A DNA stretch of 64,000 nucleotides from Halostagnicola sp. A-GB9-2. GTDB lineage: Archaea; Halobacteriota; Halobacteria; Halobacteriales; Natrialbaceae. Below the pieces are notes generated by a model. It worked only from the letters and a program-made list of their open reading frames with translations. It was not told where the DNA came from and ran no database searches. Shown piece by piece: positions 17,575-27,441 of the stretch. The first letter of the stretch is position 1. Each line of letters opens with the position of its first letter. Where the stretch lies: contig NZ_JASJOC010000001.1 of assembly GCF_030068615.1 (NCBI RefSeq), positions 496,001 to 560,000 of the forward strand, read 5' to 3'. Position numbers and translations under genes: made by a program.

Positions 17575-19115
17575 TCATCCACACCGTCCGTCGCCCAGTC
17601 GAGCGACCTGTCCACCGCGTCGGACCACCGTCCGTACATTTCGTCGGCGTCCTCGGCGTCCATCTCGGGTTCAAACTGTCTGTCGATCTGCCAGTTGTCG
17701 CGAAGCCCCTCGACGTCGCTCCAGTAGCCGACGGCGAGCCCGGCCGCGTAGGCCGATCCGAGCGCCGTCGTCTCGTCGACGACCGGTCGCGAAATCTCCG
17801 AGCCGATGATATCCGACTGGAGCTGACAGAGGTAGTTGTTCTTCACCGCGCCGCCGTCGACCTTCAGCGAGGTCATCTCGATGCCCGAGTCAGCCACCAT
17901 CGCCTCAGCGACGTCACGGGTCTGGTAGGCGATCGACTCGAGGGTCGCCCGGACGATGTGTTCCTTACGGGTGCCGCGGGTCATTCCGAGGATGGTTCCG
18001 CGCGCACGTTGGTCCCAGTGGGGTGCGCCCAGTCCCGTGAACGCGGGCACGACGTAGACGCCATCAGTGGAGTCGACGCTCCGAGCGAGTTCGGCGGTTT
18101 CAGAGGGATCGTCGATCAGGGAGATATCCTCGAGCCACTCGATCGCCGCCCCGGTGATGAAGATCGAGCCCTCGAGGGCGTACTGAACGGGTTCGCCCGA
18201 GCGCTGGAAGCCGATCGTCGTGAGCAGGCCGTGGTCGCTCTCGACGGCTTCGCCGCCGGTGTTCATCAGGAAGAACGAGCCCGTCCCGTAGGTGTTTTTG
18301 GCCTCGCCGGCCTCGAAGCACGTCTGGCCGAAGAGAGCGGCCTGCTGATCGCCGAGCGCGCCGGCGACCGGCACTTCCGCCTCAAGGAATCCGTCCGGAT
18401 CCGTCGTGCCGTACGTCTCGTCGTCACTCGAGGGTCGGACCTCGGGCAACATCTCGCGCGGAACGTCGAACTCTTCGAGAAGTTCGTCGTCCCACTCGAG
18501 GTCGTGAATGTTGTACAGCATCGTCCGCGAGGCGTTCGTAACCTCGGTGATGTGGTTCCCCGTCAAATTGTAGATGAGCCAGCTGTCTATCGTACCGAAC
18601 AGCACCTCGCCGCTTTCGGCCCGGTCGCGGATGTCTTCCGGCCGGCTTCGTTCGAGCTTGATCGGATCCGCGTTCTCGAGGAGCCACTCCGCTTTCGTCG
18701 CGGAGAAGTAGGCGTCGGCCTCGAGACCGGTCTTCTCGCGAATCTCCTCGACCATGCCGTCTTCCTCGAGTTGCTCGACCCGATCCGTCGTGCGCCTGTC
18801 CTGCCAGACGATGGCGTTGTGGACCGGTTTTCCGGAATCCGCGTTCCAGAGCACCGTCGTTTCGCGCTGGTTGGTCACACCGATGGCCTCGAGTTGCTCT
18901 GGACTGATCCCCGCCTGACCAAGCGCCGTCGTGATAACGCTCTTTGTCGTTTCCCAGATTTCTATCGGGTCGTGTTCGACCCAGCCGGGTTCCGGATAGA
19001 TCTGTTCGTGTTTCTCGTATGCGTTCGTAACGACCTGTCCGCCGTGGTCGAAGACGATAAACCGTGTTCCGGTCGTCCCCTGATCGACTGCGCCGACGTA
19101 TGTTGAGTCTGTCAC
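17571..19115 (-). CDS. glpK: glycerol kinase
   Basis: The 514-residue FGGY-family enzyme phosphorylates glycerol to sn-glycerol 3-phosphate. Signs are the N-terminal phosphate loop VGAVDQGTTGTRFIVFDHGG, GVTNQRETTVLW, the FGGY-signature region around GGAVKNNYLCQLQSDI, and TGTGSFFLMNTG-like GTGSFFLMNTGG. It starts with GTG at 19115. Cells using environmental glycerol, an abundant osmolyte of halophilic algae, would use it with the divergent glpABC. Confidence 0.97.
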   Translation of the reverse strand: MTDSTYVGAVDQGTTGTRFIVFDHGGQVVTNAYEKHEQIYPEPGWVEHDPIEIWETTKSVITTALGQAGISPEQLEAIGVTNQRETTVLWNADSGKPVHNAIVWQDRRTTDRVEQLEEDGMVEEIREKTGLEADAYFSATKAEWLLENADPIKLERSRPEDIRDRAESGEVLFGTIDSWLIYNLTGNHITEVTNASRTMLYNIHDLEWDDELLEEFDVPREMLPEVRPSSDDETYGTTDPDGFLEAEVPVAGALGDQQAALFGQTCFEAGEAKNTYGTGSFFLMNTGGEAVESDHGLLTTIGFQRSGEPVQYALEGSIFITGAAIEWLEDISLIDDPSETAELARSVDSTDGVYVVPAFTGLGAPHWDQRARGTILGMTRGTRKEHIVRATLESIAYQTRDVAEAMVADSGIEMTSLKVDGGAVKNNYLCQLQSDIIGSEISRPVVDETTALGSAYAAGLAVGYWSDVEGLRDNWQIDRQFEPEMDAEDADEMYGRWSDAVDRSLDWATDGVDE

Positions 19116-19430
19116 TGATGGTCACCCTGGAGCGGCACGCGATTTGTTTACTGCCGATCGCGTGTTACTGGTAAACAATATCTACGATCGTGATAAATGT
19201 TTCCGTACATACTGTTCGTTCGAAACTCGACAACGAAGTTAAACACCAGATAAACCCGATCACTGGGCTACATCTCGGTTCATTCTGGGTTCTATTTCTC
19301 GCAATATCAATCTGGATGCGGCTCCAACCCTGAGAGTGATCGGAAATATATCGTATCGGTAGGATTGTTATGGGCGGTATGGGAGCGTCGGTAAAATAAA
19401 GAGGGCTCGGGCCAACGTCTTGATGAAGGG
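19116..19430. promoter_or_regulatory. divergent glpK / glpABC promoter region
   Basis: This 315-bp gap separates leftward glpK from rightward glpA. An inverted repeat upstream of glpK is given separately. On the plus strand TAAAATAAAG near 19391-19401 is a likely TATA region for glpA, about 35 nt before its ATG. The middle (19180-19370) is A/T-rich and carries no reading frame. Shared control of both operons from here is likely. Confidence 0.55.
19144..19178. promoter_or_regulatory. 35-bp inverted repeat upstream of glpK
   Basis: Perfect 8-bp arms, TTGTTTAC (19144-19151) and GTAAACAA (19171-19178), are separated by 19 bp, giving 27 bp between arm centres (about 2.5 helical turns). The site sits 29-63 bp before the glpK start, the zone of the core promoter. 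It looks like an operator for a dimeric or tetrameric regulator of glycerol genes. Confidence 0.55.
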
Positions 19431-21113
19431 ATGGCACGCAATACGGCGGTTCTCGTTCTCGGCGGCGGCTCGACCGGCTGTGGAATCGCCAGGGATCTGG
19501 CTCGACGCGGCCTCGAGGTAACCCTCGTCGAGCGAGGAAATCTGACTGGCGGAACGACCGGTCGAATGCACGGACTCCTACATAGCGGGGGCCGGTACGC
19601 GGTTTCGGATCAAGCGAGTGCGACGGAGTGTATCGAGGAAAACGAAATTTTGCGGGATATCGCCGGACACTGCGTCGAGATGACCGATGGACTGTTCGTC
19701 CAACGGCCTGAGGATCCCGACGAGTACTTCCGGAAAAAACTCGACGGATGTCGGGAGTGTAACATTCCCGCGGAAGTCCTCTCGGGCCGAGAAGCCCGAG
19801 AGGTCGAGCCGTATCTCGCGAGCGACGTCAAACGCGCGATCAAAGTCCCGGACGGGGCCGTGGATCCGTTCAGGCTCTGCGTCGCGAACGCGCTCGACGC
19901 CGAAAAGCACGGCGCGCGCATCGAGACCCACGCCGAGGTCGTCGACCTCCTTCGGGAGGGCGACGACATCTACGGCGTCGAAGTGAGACACGACTCGGGA
20001 CCCGGAAAACGGGTTCACAGCTCCGCCGGAACGACCGAGGAGATCACGGCCGACTACGTCGTCAACGCGACCGGCGCGTGGGCTGGCCAGATCGGCGAGA
20101 TGGCGAACCTCGAGGTCGCGGTTCGGCCTTCCAAGGGCGTGATGACGATCATGAACGTGCGGCAGGTCGACACCGTCATCAACCGGTGCCGACCGAAGGG
20201 CGACGCGGACATCGTCGTGCCCCACGAAACGACGGCGATTCTGGGGACGACCGACGAGGAAGTCGACGATCCCGACGACTACCCTGAAGAAAACTGGGAG
20301 GTCGACATGATGATCGATACGCTCTCGGAACTGCTCCCGATCCTCGAGGAATCCCGGACGATCCGCTCGTTCTGGGGCGTTCGACCGCTCTACGAACCGC
20401 CGGGGACCGGGACGCAGGATCCCACCGACATCACGCGGGATTTCTTCCTGCTCGATCACGCCGACAGGGACGGCGTTGCCGGCATGTCGACTATCGTCGG
20501 CGGCAAGTTCACCACCTACCGAGCGATGGCCGAGGAGATTTCGGATCACGTTTGTGATAAACTGGGTGTGCGAGCGACTTGCGATACCGCCGACGCGGCG
20601 CTACCGGGGAGCGAGAACCTCGCGGTGCTCAAGGACGCGATGGACGACTTCGGGCTCCGATCGCCGGTCGCGCGTCGCAGCAAACAGCGACTCGGGAGCA
20701 GATCCGCGGACGTTCTCGAGACGGACGATCCCAACCCGGTGATCTGTAACTGCGAAGGCGTCACGCGGGCTGAGATACAGGATGCGATCAGCCAATCCGG
20801 GTCGGACCTCAACGCCGTTCGGATCCGGACTCGAGCCTCGATGGGGAACTGTCAGGGCGGCTTTTGCTGCCAGCAGATGGCTTGCGAGTTACACCCCGAG
20901 TACGACGAGGAGACGACTCGAGCGGCGTTGGACGAACTCTTTCAGGAGCGGTGGAAGGGCGAACGCCACGCTCTCTGGGGCGAACAGCTCTCGCAGGCGA
21001 TGCTCAACTACTCCCTGCACGCGACGACGATGAACCGCGACGGGGATCCGGCAAGCGCCGACGAGCGGGTAGCCTACGACGCCTTCGACGGCGGGCCAGG
21101 GGGGGATCGCTGA
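19431..21113 (+). CDS. glpA: glycerol-3-phosphate dehydrogenase subunit A (anaerobic type)
   Basis: The 560-residue FAD subunit oxidises glycerol 3-phosphate to dihydroxyacetone phosphate. The FAD Rossmann loop [19 protein letters not shown] is at residues 8-26, followed by [14 protein letters not shown]. Near the C-terminus is a BFD-like [2Fe-2S] domain with cysteines in [11 protein letters not shown] and [10 protein letters not shown]. It begins the glpABC operon; glpB starts one base after its stop codon. In haloarchaea GlpABC passes electrons to the membrane quinone pool. Confidence 0.96.
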   Translation: MARNTAVLVLGGGSTGCGIARDLARRGLEVTLVERGNLTGGTTGRMHGLLHSGGRYAVSDQASATECIEENEILRDIAGHCVEMTDGLFVQRPEDPDEYFRKKLDGCRECNIPAEVLSGREAREVEPYLASDVKRAIKVPDGAVDPFRLCVANALDAEKHGARIETHAEVVDLLREGDDIYGVEVRHDSGPGKRVHSSAGTTEEITADYVVNATGAWAGQIGEMANLEVAVRPSKGVMTIMNVRQVDTVINRCRPKGDADIVVPHETTAILGTTDEEVDDPDDYPEENWEVDMMIDTLSELLPILEESRTIRSFWGVRPLYEPPGTGTQDPTDITRDFFLLDHADRDGVAGMSTIVGGKFTTYRAMAEEISDHVCDKLGVRATCDTADAALPGSENLAVLKDAMDDFGLRSPVARRSKQRLGSRSADVLETDDPNPVICNCEGVTRAEIQDAISQSGSDLNAVRIRTRASMGNCQGGFCCQQMACELHPEYDEETTRAALDELFQERWKGERHALWGEQLSQAMLNYSLHATTMNRDGDPASADERVAYDAFDGGPGGDR

Positions 21114-21114
21114 G

Positions 21115-22485
21115 ATGGCCATCGAAGACGACGTGCTGGTCATCGGCGGCGGCCTGGCGGGCGCGACGGCCGCCCTCTCGGCGGCCGAACGCGACGCGAC
21201 GGTTCGGCTCGTCAGTTACAAGCAGAGCACCCTCCGTCACGCCAGCGGCCTGATCGACGTGCTCGGCTACATGCCGACGGGCGTCGACGAAGTGAACGAC
21301 GGGGATGACGGGGGCGACGGCTCCGGAACGGAGACACCGTTGGTCGATCCGTTCGAGGCCATTCCGTCCCTCCCCGAAGGCCATCCGTACGAACGAGTCG
21401 GCCTCGAGACGGTACGCGAGGCGCTGTTGTTTTTCGATTCGATCGCTGGCGACGCCTATGCCGGCGAGCACACCGACGCGAACGCGCTCGTTCCGACCCA
21501 CGGCGGCACCGTCAAACCGACCGCTCGGTACCCGGCGACGACCGCCGCGGGGATTGCAAGCGATCCTCGAGACGCCCTGTTGGTCGGTTTCGAGACCCTT
21601 CCCGATTTCGACGCCCCGCTGGCTTCGGCCCACCTTCAGGCGGCCGAGGTTCCCTTCGAGAGCCGCGGTATCACGCTCTCGTTCCCGGGAATACGGCGAT
21701 CGGATGCGAAGATTACCCGGTACGCACATATCCTCGAGCGAGACGAGTCGGTCGATACGGGTGCCGGCGACGGACCCGCACGGGCGGCGCTCGCCCACGC
21801 GATCGGAACCGAACTCGAGGACGAATCCCGTGTCGGTCTCCCCGCAGTGTTGGGTGACGAACACGCAGACACCGTTCGCCGGGACCTCGAGGAACGACTC
21901 GGGATCGACGTCTTCGAAGTGCCGATGGGGCCGCCGAGTCTTCCCGGCATTCGACTCGAGGAGCTGTTGTACGACGCGCTCGAGGAGGCGGGGGTTCGGG
22001 TGACGACCGGCGTTCCCGTCGTCGATTACGAGCCCGTCGATGGAGCGAACGGTTCAGATACGATCGAGCGGATCGACCACGTTGTCGTCGACCGAAACGG
22101 ACAGCAGGTCCCCTACAGCGCACAGCAGTACGTTCTCGCGACGGGCGGACTGGTCGGCAAAGGCGTCCGATCCGATCGAGATCGAGTCTTCGAACCGATC
22201 TTCGACTGTCACGTCGCACACAGCGCGGATCGGTACGACTGGTTCGTCGACGACGCCTTCGGCGACCACCCGTTCGCTCAATTCGGGCTTTCGGTCGACC
22301 GAGAGCTCCGACCGCTCGAGGAATCCGATGGGGAGGAGGCCGACGACATCGAGTTCTCGAACCTCCGAGCGGCGGGAGCGATACTGGGCGGGTTCGACGC
22401 CGCCGCGGAGAAATCCGCGAGCGGGGTTTCATTGGCGACCGGCTACGCGGCCGGAAGCCGTGCAGGCCAGGAGGCGAGCGAATGA
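21115..22485 (+). CDS. glpB: glycerol-3-phosphate dehydrogenase subunit B
   Basis: The 456-residue flavoprotein subunit begins with an FAD-binding loop, VIGGGLAGATAALSAAERDA, and contains the GlpB-typical HASGLIDVLGY and FPGIRRSDAK segments and the C-terminal LRAAGAILGGFD. It is immediately downstream of glpA and probably cotranslated. It is thought to link GlpA with the iron-sulfur subunit GlpC. Confidence 0.94.
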   Translation: MAIEDDVLVIGGGLAGATAALSAAERDATVRLVSYKQSTLRHASGLIDVLGYMPTGVDEVNDGDDGGDGSGTETPLVDPFEAIPSLPEGHPYERVGLETVREALLFFDSIAGDAYAGEHTDANALVPTHGGTVKPTARYPATTAAGIASDPRDALLVGFETLPDFDAPLASAHLQAAEVPFESRGITLSFPGIRRSDAKITRYAHILERDESVDTGAGDGPARAALAHAIGTELEDESRVGLPAVLGDEHADTVRRDLEERLGIDVFEVPMGPPSLPGIRLEELLYDALEEAGVRVTTGVPVVDYEPVDGANGSDTIERIDHVVVDRNGQQVPYSAQQYVLATGGLVGKGVRSDRDRVFEPIFDCHVAHSADRYDWFVDDAFGDHPFAQFGLSVDRELRPLEESDGEEADDIEFSNLRAAGAILGGFDAAAEKSASGVSLATGYAAGSRAGQEASE

Positions 22486-22524
22486 TAGCGGTTCGACCGA
22501 CGGACGAAGCGGGCGGGCGATGCG

Positions 22525-22575
22525 GTCGACGGACGGCGAGTGGTCGATATAGTCGACGGACGGCGAGTGGTCGAT
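22525..22575 (+). repeat. two direct 24-bp repeats between glpB and glpC
   Basis: Two identical copies beginning GTCGACGGACGGCGAGTGG occupy 22525-22548 and 22552-22575 (period 27 bp). A third, degenerate copy runs from about 22595 into the glpC start codon. They lie in the 130-bp gap of an otherwise tight operon and do not encode a clear product. Confidence 0.75.
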
Positions 22576-22615
22576 CGATTATGCTGAGGACAAATCGACG
22601 GACGACGGTGATTCG

Positions 22616-24010
22616 ATGAGCGATGCACAACAGCCAACGGACGACGGATCGGGAAGCGAGGAGTTCGAACCGGTACAAGTGTTCCCGGAGGCCGAGGAGA
22701 TGGACCTCCGACCGGGTGCCGACGACTGTTACAAGTGCTCGACCTGCGACACGAACTGCCCCGTCGCCGAGGTCGACGACGAGTTCCCCGGACCGAAGTT
22801 CCAGGGGCCCGAGCAGTGGCGACTCAAGCGCCAGGAGGACCACGACATCGACGAGTCGGTGATGAAGTGTTCGAACTGTATGCGTTGTGATAACGCCTGT
22901 CCGTCCGAAGTACCCCTCTCGCAGATGCATAACACGGCAAGAGGCGAGTACGTCGAGGAGAACATGAGCAAGTTCTCTCGAGAGTACTGGCGGAATCGGT
23001 TGCTTTCGAACTACGGGACGATGGCTCGCATCGGAAGTAAAGTACCCCGCCTCACAAACTTCATGATGGGGTTGACAGTGACACAGGTCATAAACGAGAA
23101 GCTACTGGGGATCACGAGCGAACGGGAGTTTCCGTCGTTCGCGACGGAGACGTTCCGCGAGTGGTGGGAAACGCGAGGCGGACACGAGGCCTCGAGGGAG
23201 AACGCTCGAGACGCCAGGGAGAGACGAGACGACTCGAGCGACGACGAAAGCAAGCGCGTCGCGTACTTCCACGGCTGTTATTCGAACTACAACACGCCCG
23301 AGGTCGGGAAGGCGATGGTTCGGGTATTCGAACACTTCGGCTACGAGGTGCTGGTTCCGGACCAGCGGTGTTCGGGGACGCCGATGTACGCGAACGGGAT
23401 GCTCGACGACGCCGAACGCGCCGCCGAGACGAACGTCGCCGAACTCGCCTCGGCGATCGAAGACGGCGCGGACGTCATCGCCTCCTGTACGTCGTGTTCG
23501 ATGTCGCTCCGCCAGGAGTACCCCGAACTCTTCGATTTCGAGGATACCGAAACGGTCGCTACCCACACCTGGGAAGCCCTCGAGTACCTCCGGATTCACG
23601 AGGATCTCGAGGCCGAACTCGAGACAGCGAGCGTCGATATGTCGAACTTTGCCTATCACGCGCCGTGTCACGCGCGGAATCAGGGCCTCGATGGCCAGAC
23701 CGTCGAGGTCCTCTCGTCGATTGACGGCGTGGAAGCCGAGGACGTCGGCGACTCGTGTTCAGGCATCTCCGGCACCTACGGGTGGAAAGAAGAGAACTAC
23801 GAGACGTCGATGAAGATCGGCGGGGAGATGTTCGAGCACATGGAAGGGGCCGACGCCGAGTCCGGGATGACGGAGTGTCCGACCTGTGCCATGCAGATGG
23901 AACACGGAACCGGCTACGAGATCAAACACCCGCTCGAGGTGCTTTCTGCGGCGCTGGCCGACTCCGAAACGCCGGAGGCAACGAAAGCGAGCGGAGAGGA
24001 AGCGGTGTAA
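22616..24010 (+). CDS. glpC: glycerol-3-phosphate dehydrogenase subunit C, iron-sulfur protein
   Basis: The 464-residue subunit has two [4Fe-4S] ferredoxin motifs: Cys38, 41, 44, 48 and Cys85, 88, 91, 95. Two CCG (heterodisulfide-reductase-like) domains follow, with RCSGTPMYAN and CTSCSMSL in the first, and YHAPCHARNQG with CSGISGTYG in the second. GlpC anchors GlpAB to the membrane and passes electrons to quinone. Its stop codon shares one base with the ATG of the AAA gene. Confidence 0.95.
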   Translation: MSDAQQPTDDGSGSEEFEPVQVFPEAEEMDLRPGADDCYKCSTCDTNCPVAEVDDEFPGPKFQGPEQWRLKRQEDHDIDESVMKCSNCMRCDNACPSEVPLSQMHNTARGEYVEENMSKFSREYWRNRLLSNYGTMARIGSKVPRLTNFMMGLTVTQVINEKLLGITSEREFPSFATETFREWWETRGGHEASRENARDARERRDDSSDDESKRVAYFHGCYSNYNTPEVGKAMVRVFEHFGYEVLVPDQRCSGTPMYANGMLDDAERAAETNVAELASAIEDGADVIASCTSCSMSLRQEYPELFDFEDTETVATHTWEALEYLRIHEDLEAELETASVDMSNFAYHAPCHARNQGLDGQTVEVLSSIDGVEAEDVGDSCSGISGTYGWKEENYETSMKIGGEMFEHMEGADAESGMTECPTCAMQMEHGTGYEIKHPLEVLSAALADSETPEATKASGEEAV

Positions 24011-25158
24011 TGGATCTGCACGAACGAATCGGTCGGCGACAGTCCGCACACAACGGTGGACAGCTCGTCGTCGATCAAGCGTATCTCAGCCCCGCCGTCC
24101 ACTCGTCCGAACCCGTCGGTCGAGGCTCCGTCCTCGAGCGCTGTCTGGACGTTCTCGAGCCGGTGTTCGACGGCGAGTTACCGCCACCGTTCGCAGTCGT
24201 CGGGCCGGCGGGGTCGGGGACCTCCGCGGTTGTTACGGCGTTGTTCGCGGAGCTGAACGACACCTTCGGGGACTCCGACCGGGTGATCGGAACGTCGACG
24301 CGAATGGAACGAACCGGACCGACGACGTGGTTCCTCTACATCGATGGCCGCCGGGTCAAGACGCCGTTCGCGTTCTACCGCGAAGCCCTTTCGACGATCA
24401 CCGACGAGGCGGTTCCCGAAAGCGGGATCGGAACCGACGAGCTTCGGGAACGATTTGTGGCCAAACTCGAGCGACCCAACCACCGCGCGGTGGTCGCGAT
24501 CGATCACCACAACGAACCTGAAACTCTCGAGTACGAGCGCGTTCTCGAATTGCTCGAGCCAGTCAGCGATCACGTCGGAACCGCCGTTGTCGGCACGCGC
24601 GAACCCGACGAATGGCACGGATCGACGATAACGGCCCCGGCGTACCGCCAGCACGAACTCGTCGATATCGTCGCCGATCGGGCATCGACCGGCCTCGCCG
24701 CCGGTGCACTGGACCACGATTCCATCCGCGACATCGCCGACTGGGCTGACGGAAGCGCTCACGACGCGCTCACAACACTGTACGTCGCAGCGGTCCTCGC
24801 AAACGACGATGATGCGACACAGATTCGCAATGAACACCTTGAGACGGCGATGGCAGACGTGCCGACGGACGGGATCCATATTGATCGAACGCTGACGTTA
24901 TCGGAAAACCGCCAACAGGTTCTTCTAGATTTATTATCCGTTTCAGCCGAGTCGGAGCCGATCCGCGAGGTCGCACGCAAGATCGAATCGGAGTCATCAG
25001 TGACTGCGAGTACCGTCACTCGATTTCTGTACGAACTCGCGGATCGCGGGGTTCTCGAGCGCGTTGGACTGCCGTCGACGGGCTCCGGACGTCGCCCGAG
25101 TACGGTCGAACCGCGATTTTCACCGATCGCGTTTCGGTCGCTCGTCGCGGTGCGGTAA
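24010..25158 (+). CDS. ORC/CDC6-like AAA protein with degenerate Walker motifs and C-terminal winged helix
   Basis: The 382-residue protein has the layout of an Orc1/Cdc6-type ATPase: a P-loop region at residues 65-72, a strand with VVAIDHH at 161-167, a lid, and a winged helix at about 305-375 (ARKIESESSVTASTVTRFLYEL). But the P-loop reads GPAGSGTS, with Thr71 in place of the essential lysine, and Walker B has His in place of Glu, so ATP hydrolysis is doubtful. It is coupled to glpC by a one-base overlap. It may be a DNA-binding regulator, but that is inference. Confidence 0.72.
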   Translation: MDLHERIGRRQSAHNGGQLVVDQAYLSPAVHSSEPVGRGSVLERCLDVLEPVFDGELPPPFAVVGPAGSGTSAVVTALFAELNDTFGDSDRVIGTSTRMERTGPTTWFLYIDGRRVKTPFAFYREALSTITDEAVPESGIGTDELRERFVAKLERPNHRAVVAIDHHNEPETLEYERVLELLEPVSDHVGTAVVGTREPDEWHGSTITAPAYRQHELVDIVADRASTGLAAGALDHDSIRDIADWADGSAHDALTTLYVAAVLANDDDATQIRNEHLETAMADVPTDGIHIDRTLTLSENRQQVLLDLLSVSAESEPIREVARKIESESSVTASTVTRFLYELADRGVLERVGLPSTGSGRRPSTVEPRFSPIAFRSLVAVR

Positions 25159-25220
25159 CGAATCAACGAGCGGTTATTTTTTGTAGTCTGCACACAAATG
25201 ATAGATAGTGAAGAGGTAGT

Positions 25221-27302
25221 ATGAGTATTGAATTCAAAGACACGACAGAACCAACCGGGCTCGAAGTATATGATTCGATCGAGCAACGGCGTTTACAAAT
25301 TAAGACCTCCAAACCTATTTTTCCGACGCCGGTGCCGACGGAAAACTTCCATTTTCCCGTGGATAAATCCTGTACGTTCGAAACGACCGAACTCGTTTTC
25401 GATCAACTCTATTCTGTCACAATTCACAACGAAACGGGTCGAGCAGTACAAAATTTAGATGCGGGTGATTCGATTAGTTTCGATGACGGAACGCAGTTTG
25501 TCGGCCTCAGTGGGCCTATTCGGTTGTACGTGCAACTCGATTGCCCGGCTATGATACAAGTGGGGATGAAGTCGATTCGAATATCGCTCGGTACCGAAAC
25601 GACTGTCGGACTCGGTATGAGATCGCTTCACGAACACCCCGCCGAGACGATCACGACTCCCCGCGAGATAGAACCGATGATGAAAGCGGTCTCGGCGTTT
25701 CCTTCGGCGCTAAAAACGACGAGTCCGGAACGGGCGTGGCCGACGCTCCGGGGGCATCCTCCGCTCGTCGAACTCGGAGACGAACTGCAGATTCCGGACG
25801 CGATCGACCAACCGGATAACGACATTCGGATAACGATCCCGCCGGACTACCGGAACCTGTTTTACGCCGCCCCGCTCGCGTTTTATCTCGGAGCGACCGT
25901 TCAGCCAGGGTCCGAGCCAACACTCGAAACAGCTGAGTTCGACTATTCACTCGGGTCAGAGTGTGAGTTAGAAGATGAGTTCGCTCGACTACTGAAACAG
26001 ATCTTCTTCCTCGACTGCTTGACCCGAACTGAAGGTATTTTCGGGAACAAACTTCACGAACGAACGACGCTGGAGGGTGAGATTCCGTTCGACCTCGCCG
26101 AGACGTACTCGCTATCACTGTCCGAACAGCTCGAACGGTATCTCGACATCCCGTATGGTTGGATCGAACAACATATCCCTCGCTGGCCGCTGACCGCCCA
26201 CCTTCCGTCCACTCCTTCGAACGTCGAACTGCTTCCGTTTATCGTCAACGAGCTCGGAATCATCCGCGAAACTCGAGGGAATTCGAGACAGCAGGTGGCT
26301 CGACAGGATCCAACAAACGCCCAATTCGTCCGCTCGGCGAGTGAGTACAGGACCGAAAATCCCGATCTACCGTCGAACGGTTCACCGTTCGTCACACCGA
26401 GCGTCACGGAAGAATCCATCGAACACGCGTGGTTCGGTGACGATATCCCGCTCAGTGCGTCGAAAGCGTCGATCGAAGCCTATCGAAGCCAATTATCCCG
26501 CGGTTCGCTCCGCGAATCGATCGAGATATTGCTCGTCTGTAACGACGCACGGATGACGGACGAACACGATTTTCTGGACCAAACCTACGGAAATCGCGAA
26601 ACGCTTCCGTTCGACATCGACTCCGAGTTCGGCGTCAGTACGGATCGTCTCGCAGAACTGCTGACTGACGGCGGCTACGATTTCGTCCACTATATTGGCC
26701 ACGCCACCGAAGACGGTATCAAGTGCCTGGATGGGGATCTCGACGTGAGAACGCTCGAGTCAGTTGATGTCGGGGTTTTCTTCCTGAACGCCTGTCGCTC
26801 GTACGAACAGGGACTTGCACTCACTCAACGTGGGGCACACGGAGGCGTGAGTACGTACAACGACGTCATAAACGAGTACGCCGTCGAAACCGGCGAAATG
26901 ATGGCCCGATTGCTCAACCGTGGCTTTTCGCTCCGAGGCGCGCTCGAGATTACGCGAGAGAACTCAACGCTCGGTGACGAGTATCTCATCGTCGGCGACG
27001 GTTCCGTGGATATCGCCCAAACTGAGGGGGGAGCTCCGTCGATCATCTCCCTCGAGGAGCACGACGATTCCGAGTTCGGGTTCGCACTGCAGTCGTATTC
27101 GACGAAGGAATTTAAACTCGGTTCGGTGACGGCATCTGCACTCGAAGCTGTCGACGATTTGCACCTAAGTCCTGGACAGCCACCGGCCTCGAGGGTTGAA
27201 AAACAGCCGTTAGAAGAGTACCTCACCTGGACGGAACTGCCCGTTCTAATCGACGGCGACTTGCGGTGGAACGACGGTATCGGACCGCTCCCGATTAACT
27301 AA
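25221..27302 (+). CDS. CHAT / caspase-like domain protein
   Basis: The 693-residue protein ends in a caspase-fold CHAT-like domain (about 430-640) with the His of YDFVHYIGHATEDG (His494, alternative His490) and the Cys of FFLNACRSYEQG (Cys525), the expected catalytic pair. About 430 residues precede it: a beta-rich part to about 140, then a charged helical part, neither recognised. A short A/T-rich sequence before the ATG and lower GC in the first third suggest a different history. It lies 62 bp after the AAA gene on the same strand. Proteolysis of an unknown target is the inferred role. Confidence 0.78.
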   Translation: MSIEFKDTTEPTGLEVYDSIEQRRLQIKTSKPIFPTPVPTENFHFPVDKSCTFETTELVFDQLYSVTIHNETGRAVQNLDAGDSISFDDGTQFVGLSGPIRLYVQLDCPAMIQVGMKSIRISLGTETTVGLGMRSLHEHPAETITTPREIEPMMKAVSAFPSALKTTSPERAWPTLRGHPPLVELGDELQIPDAIDQPDNDIRITIPPDYRNLFYAAPLAFYLGATVQPGSEPTLETAEFDYSLGSECELEDEFARLLKQIFFLDCLTRTEGIFGNKLHERTTLEGEIPFDLAETYSLSLSEQLERYLDIPYGWIEQHIPRWPLTAHLPSTPSNVELLPFIVNELGIIRETRGNSRQQVARQDPTNAQFVRSASEYRTENPDLPSNGSPFVTPSVTEESIEHAWFGDDIPLSASKASIEAYRSQLSRGSLRESIEILLVCNDARMTDEHDFLDQTYGNRETLPFDIDSEFGVSTDRLAELLTDGGYDFVHYIGHATEDGIKCLDGDLDVRTLESVDVGVFFLNACRSYEQGLALTQRGAHGGVSTYNDVINEYAVETGEMMARLLNRGFSLRGALEITRENSTLGDEYLIVGDGSVDIAQTEGGAPSIISLEEHDDSEFGFALQSYSTKEFKLGSVTASALEAVDDLHLSPGQPPASRVEKQPLEEYLTWTELPVLIDGDLRWNDGIGPLPIN

Positions 27303-27441
27303 AGAGACTTAATGCGACACCGAAAGAGACTGCTGATGCGGGTCTGACAAAGTCTGATGAACCGAGTGTAGAAACGCTCCTCGAATATTCGTACCATATC
27401 GGAACAGCTGTACTTCTCGGATAGTTTGTTGAGACGAAGTC

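Noticed and set aside
17562-19106. 514-codon frame opposite glpK
   Set aside because: It is an antisense shadow of glycerol kinase, for the same codon-bias reason.
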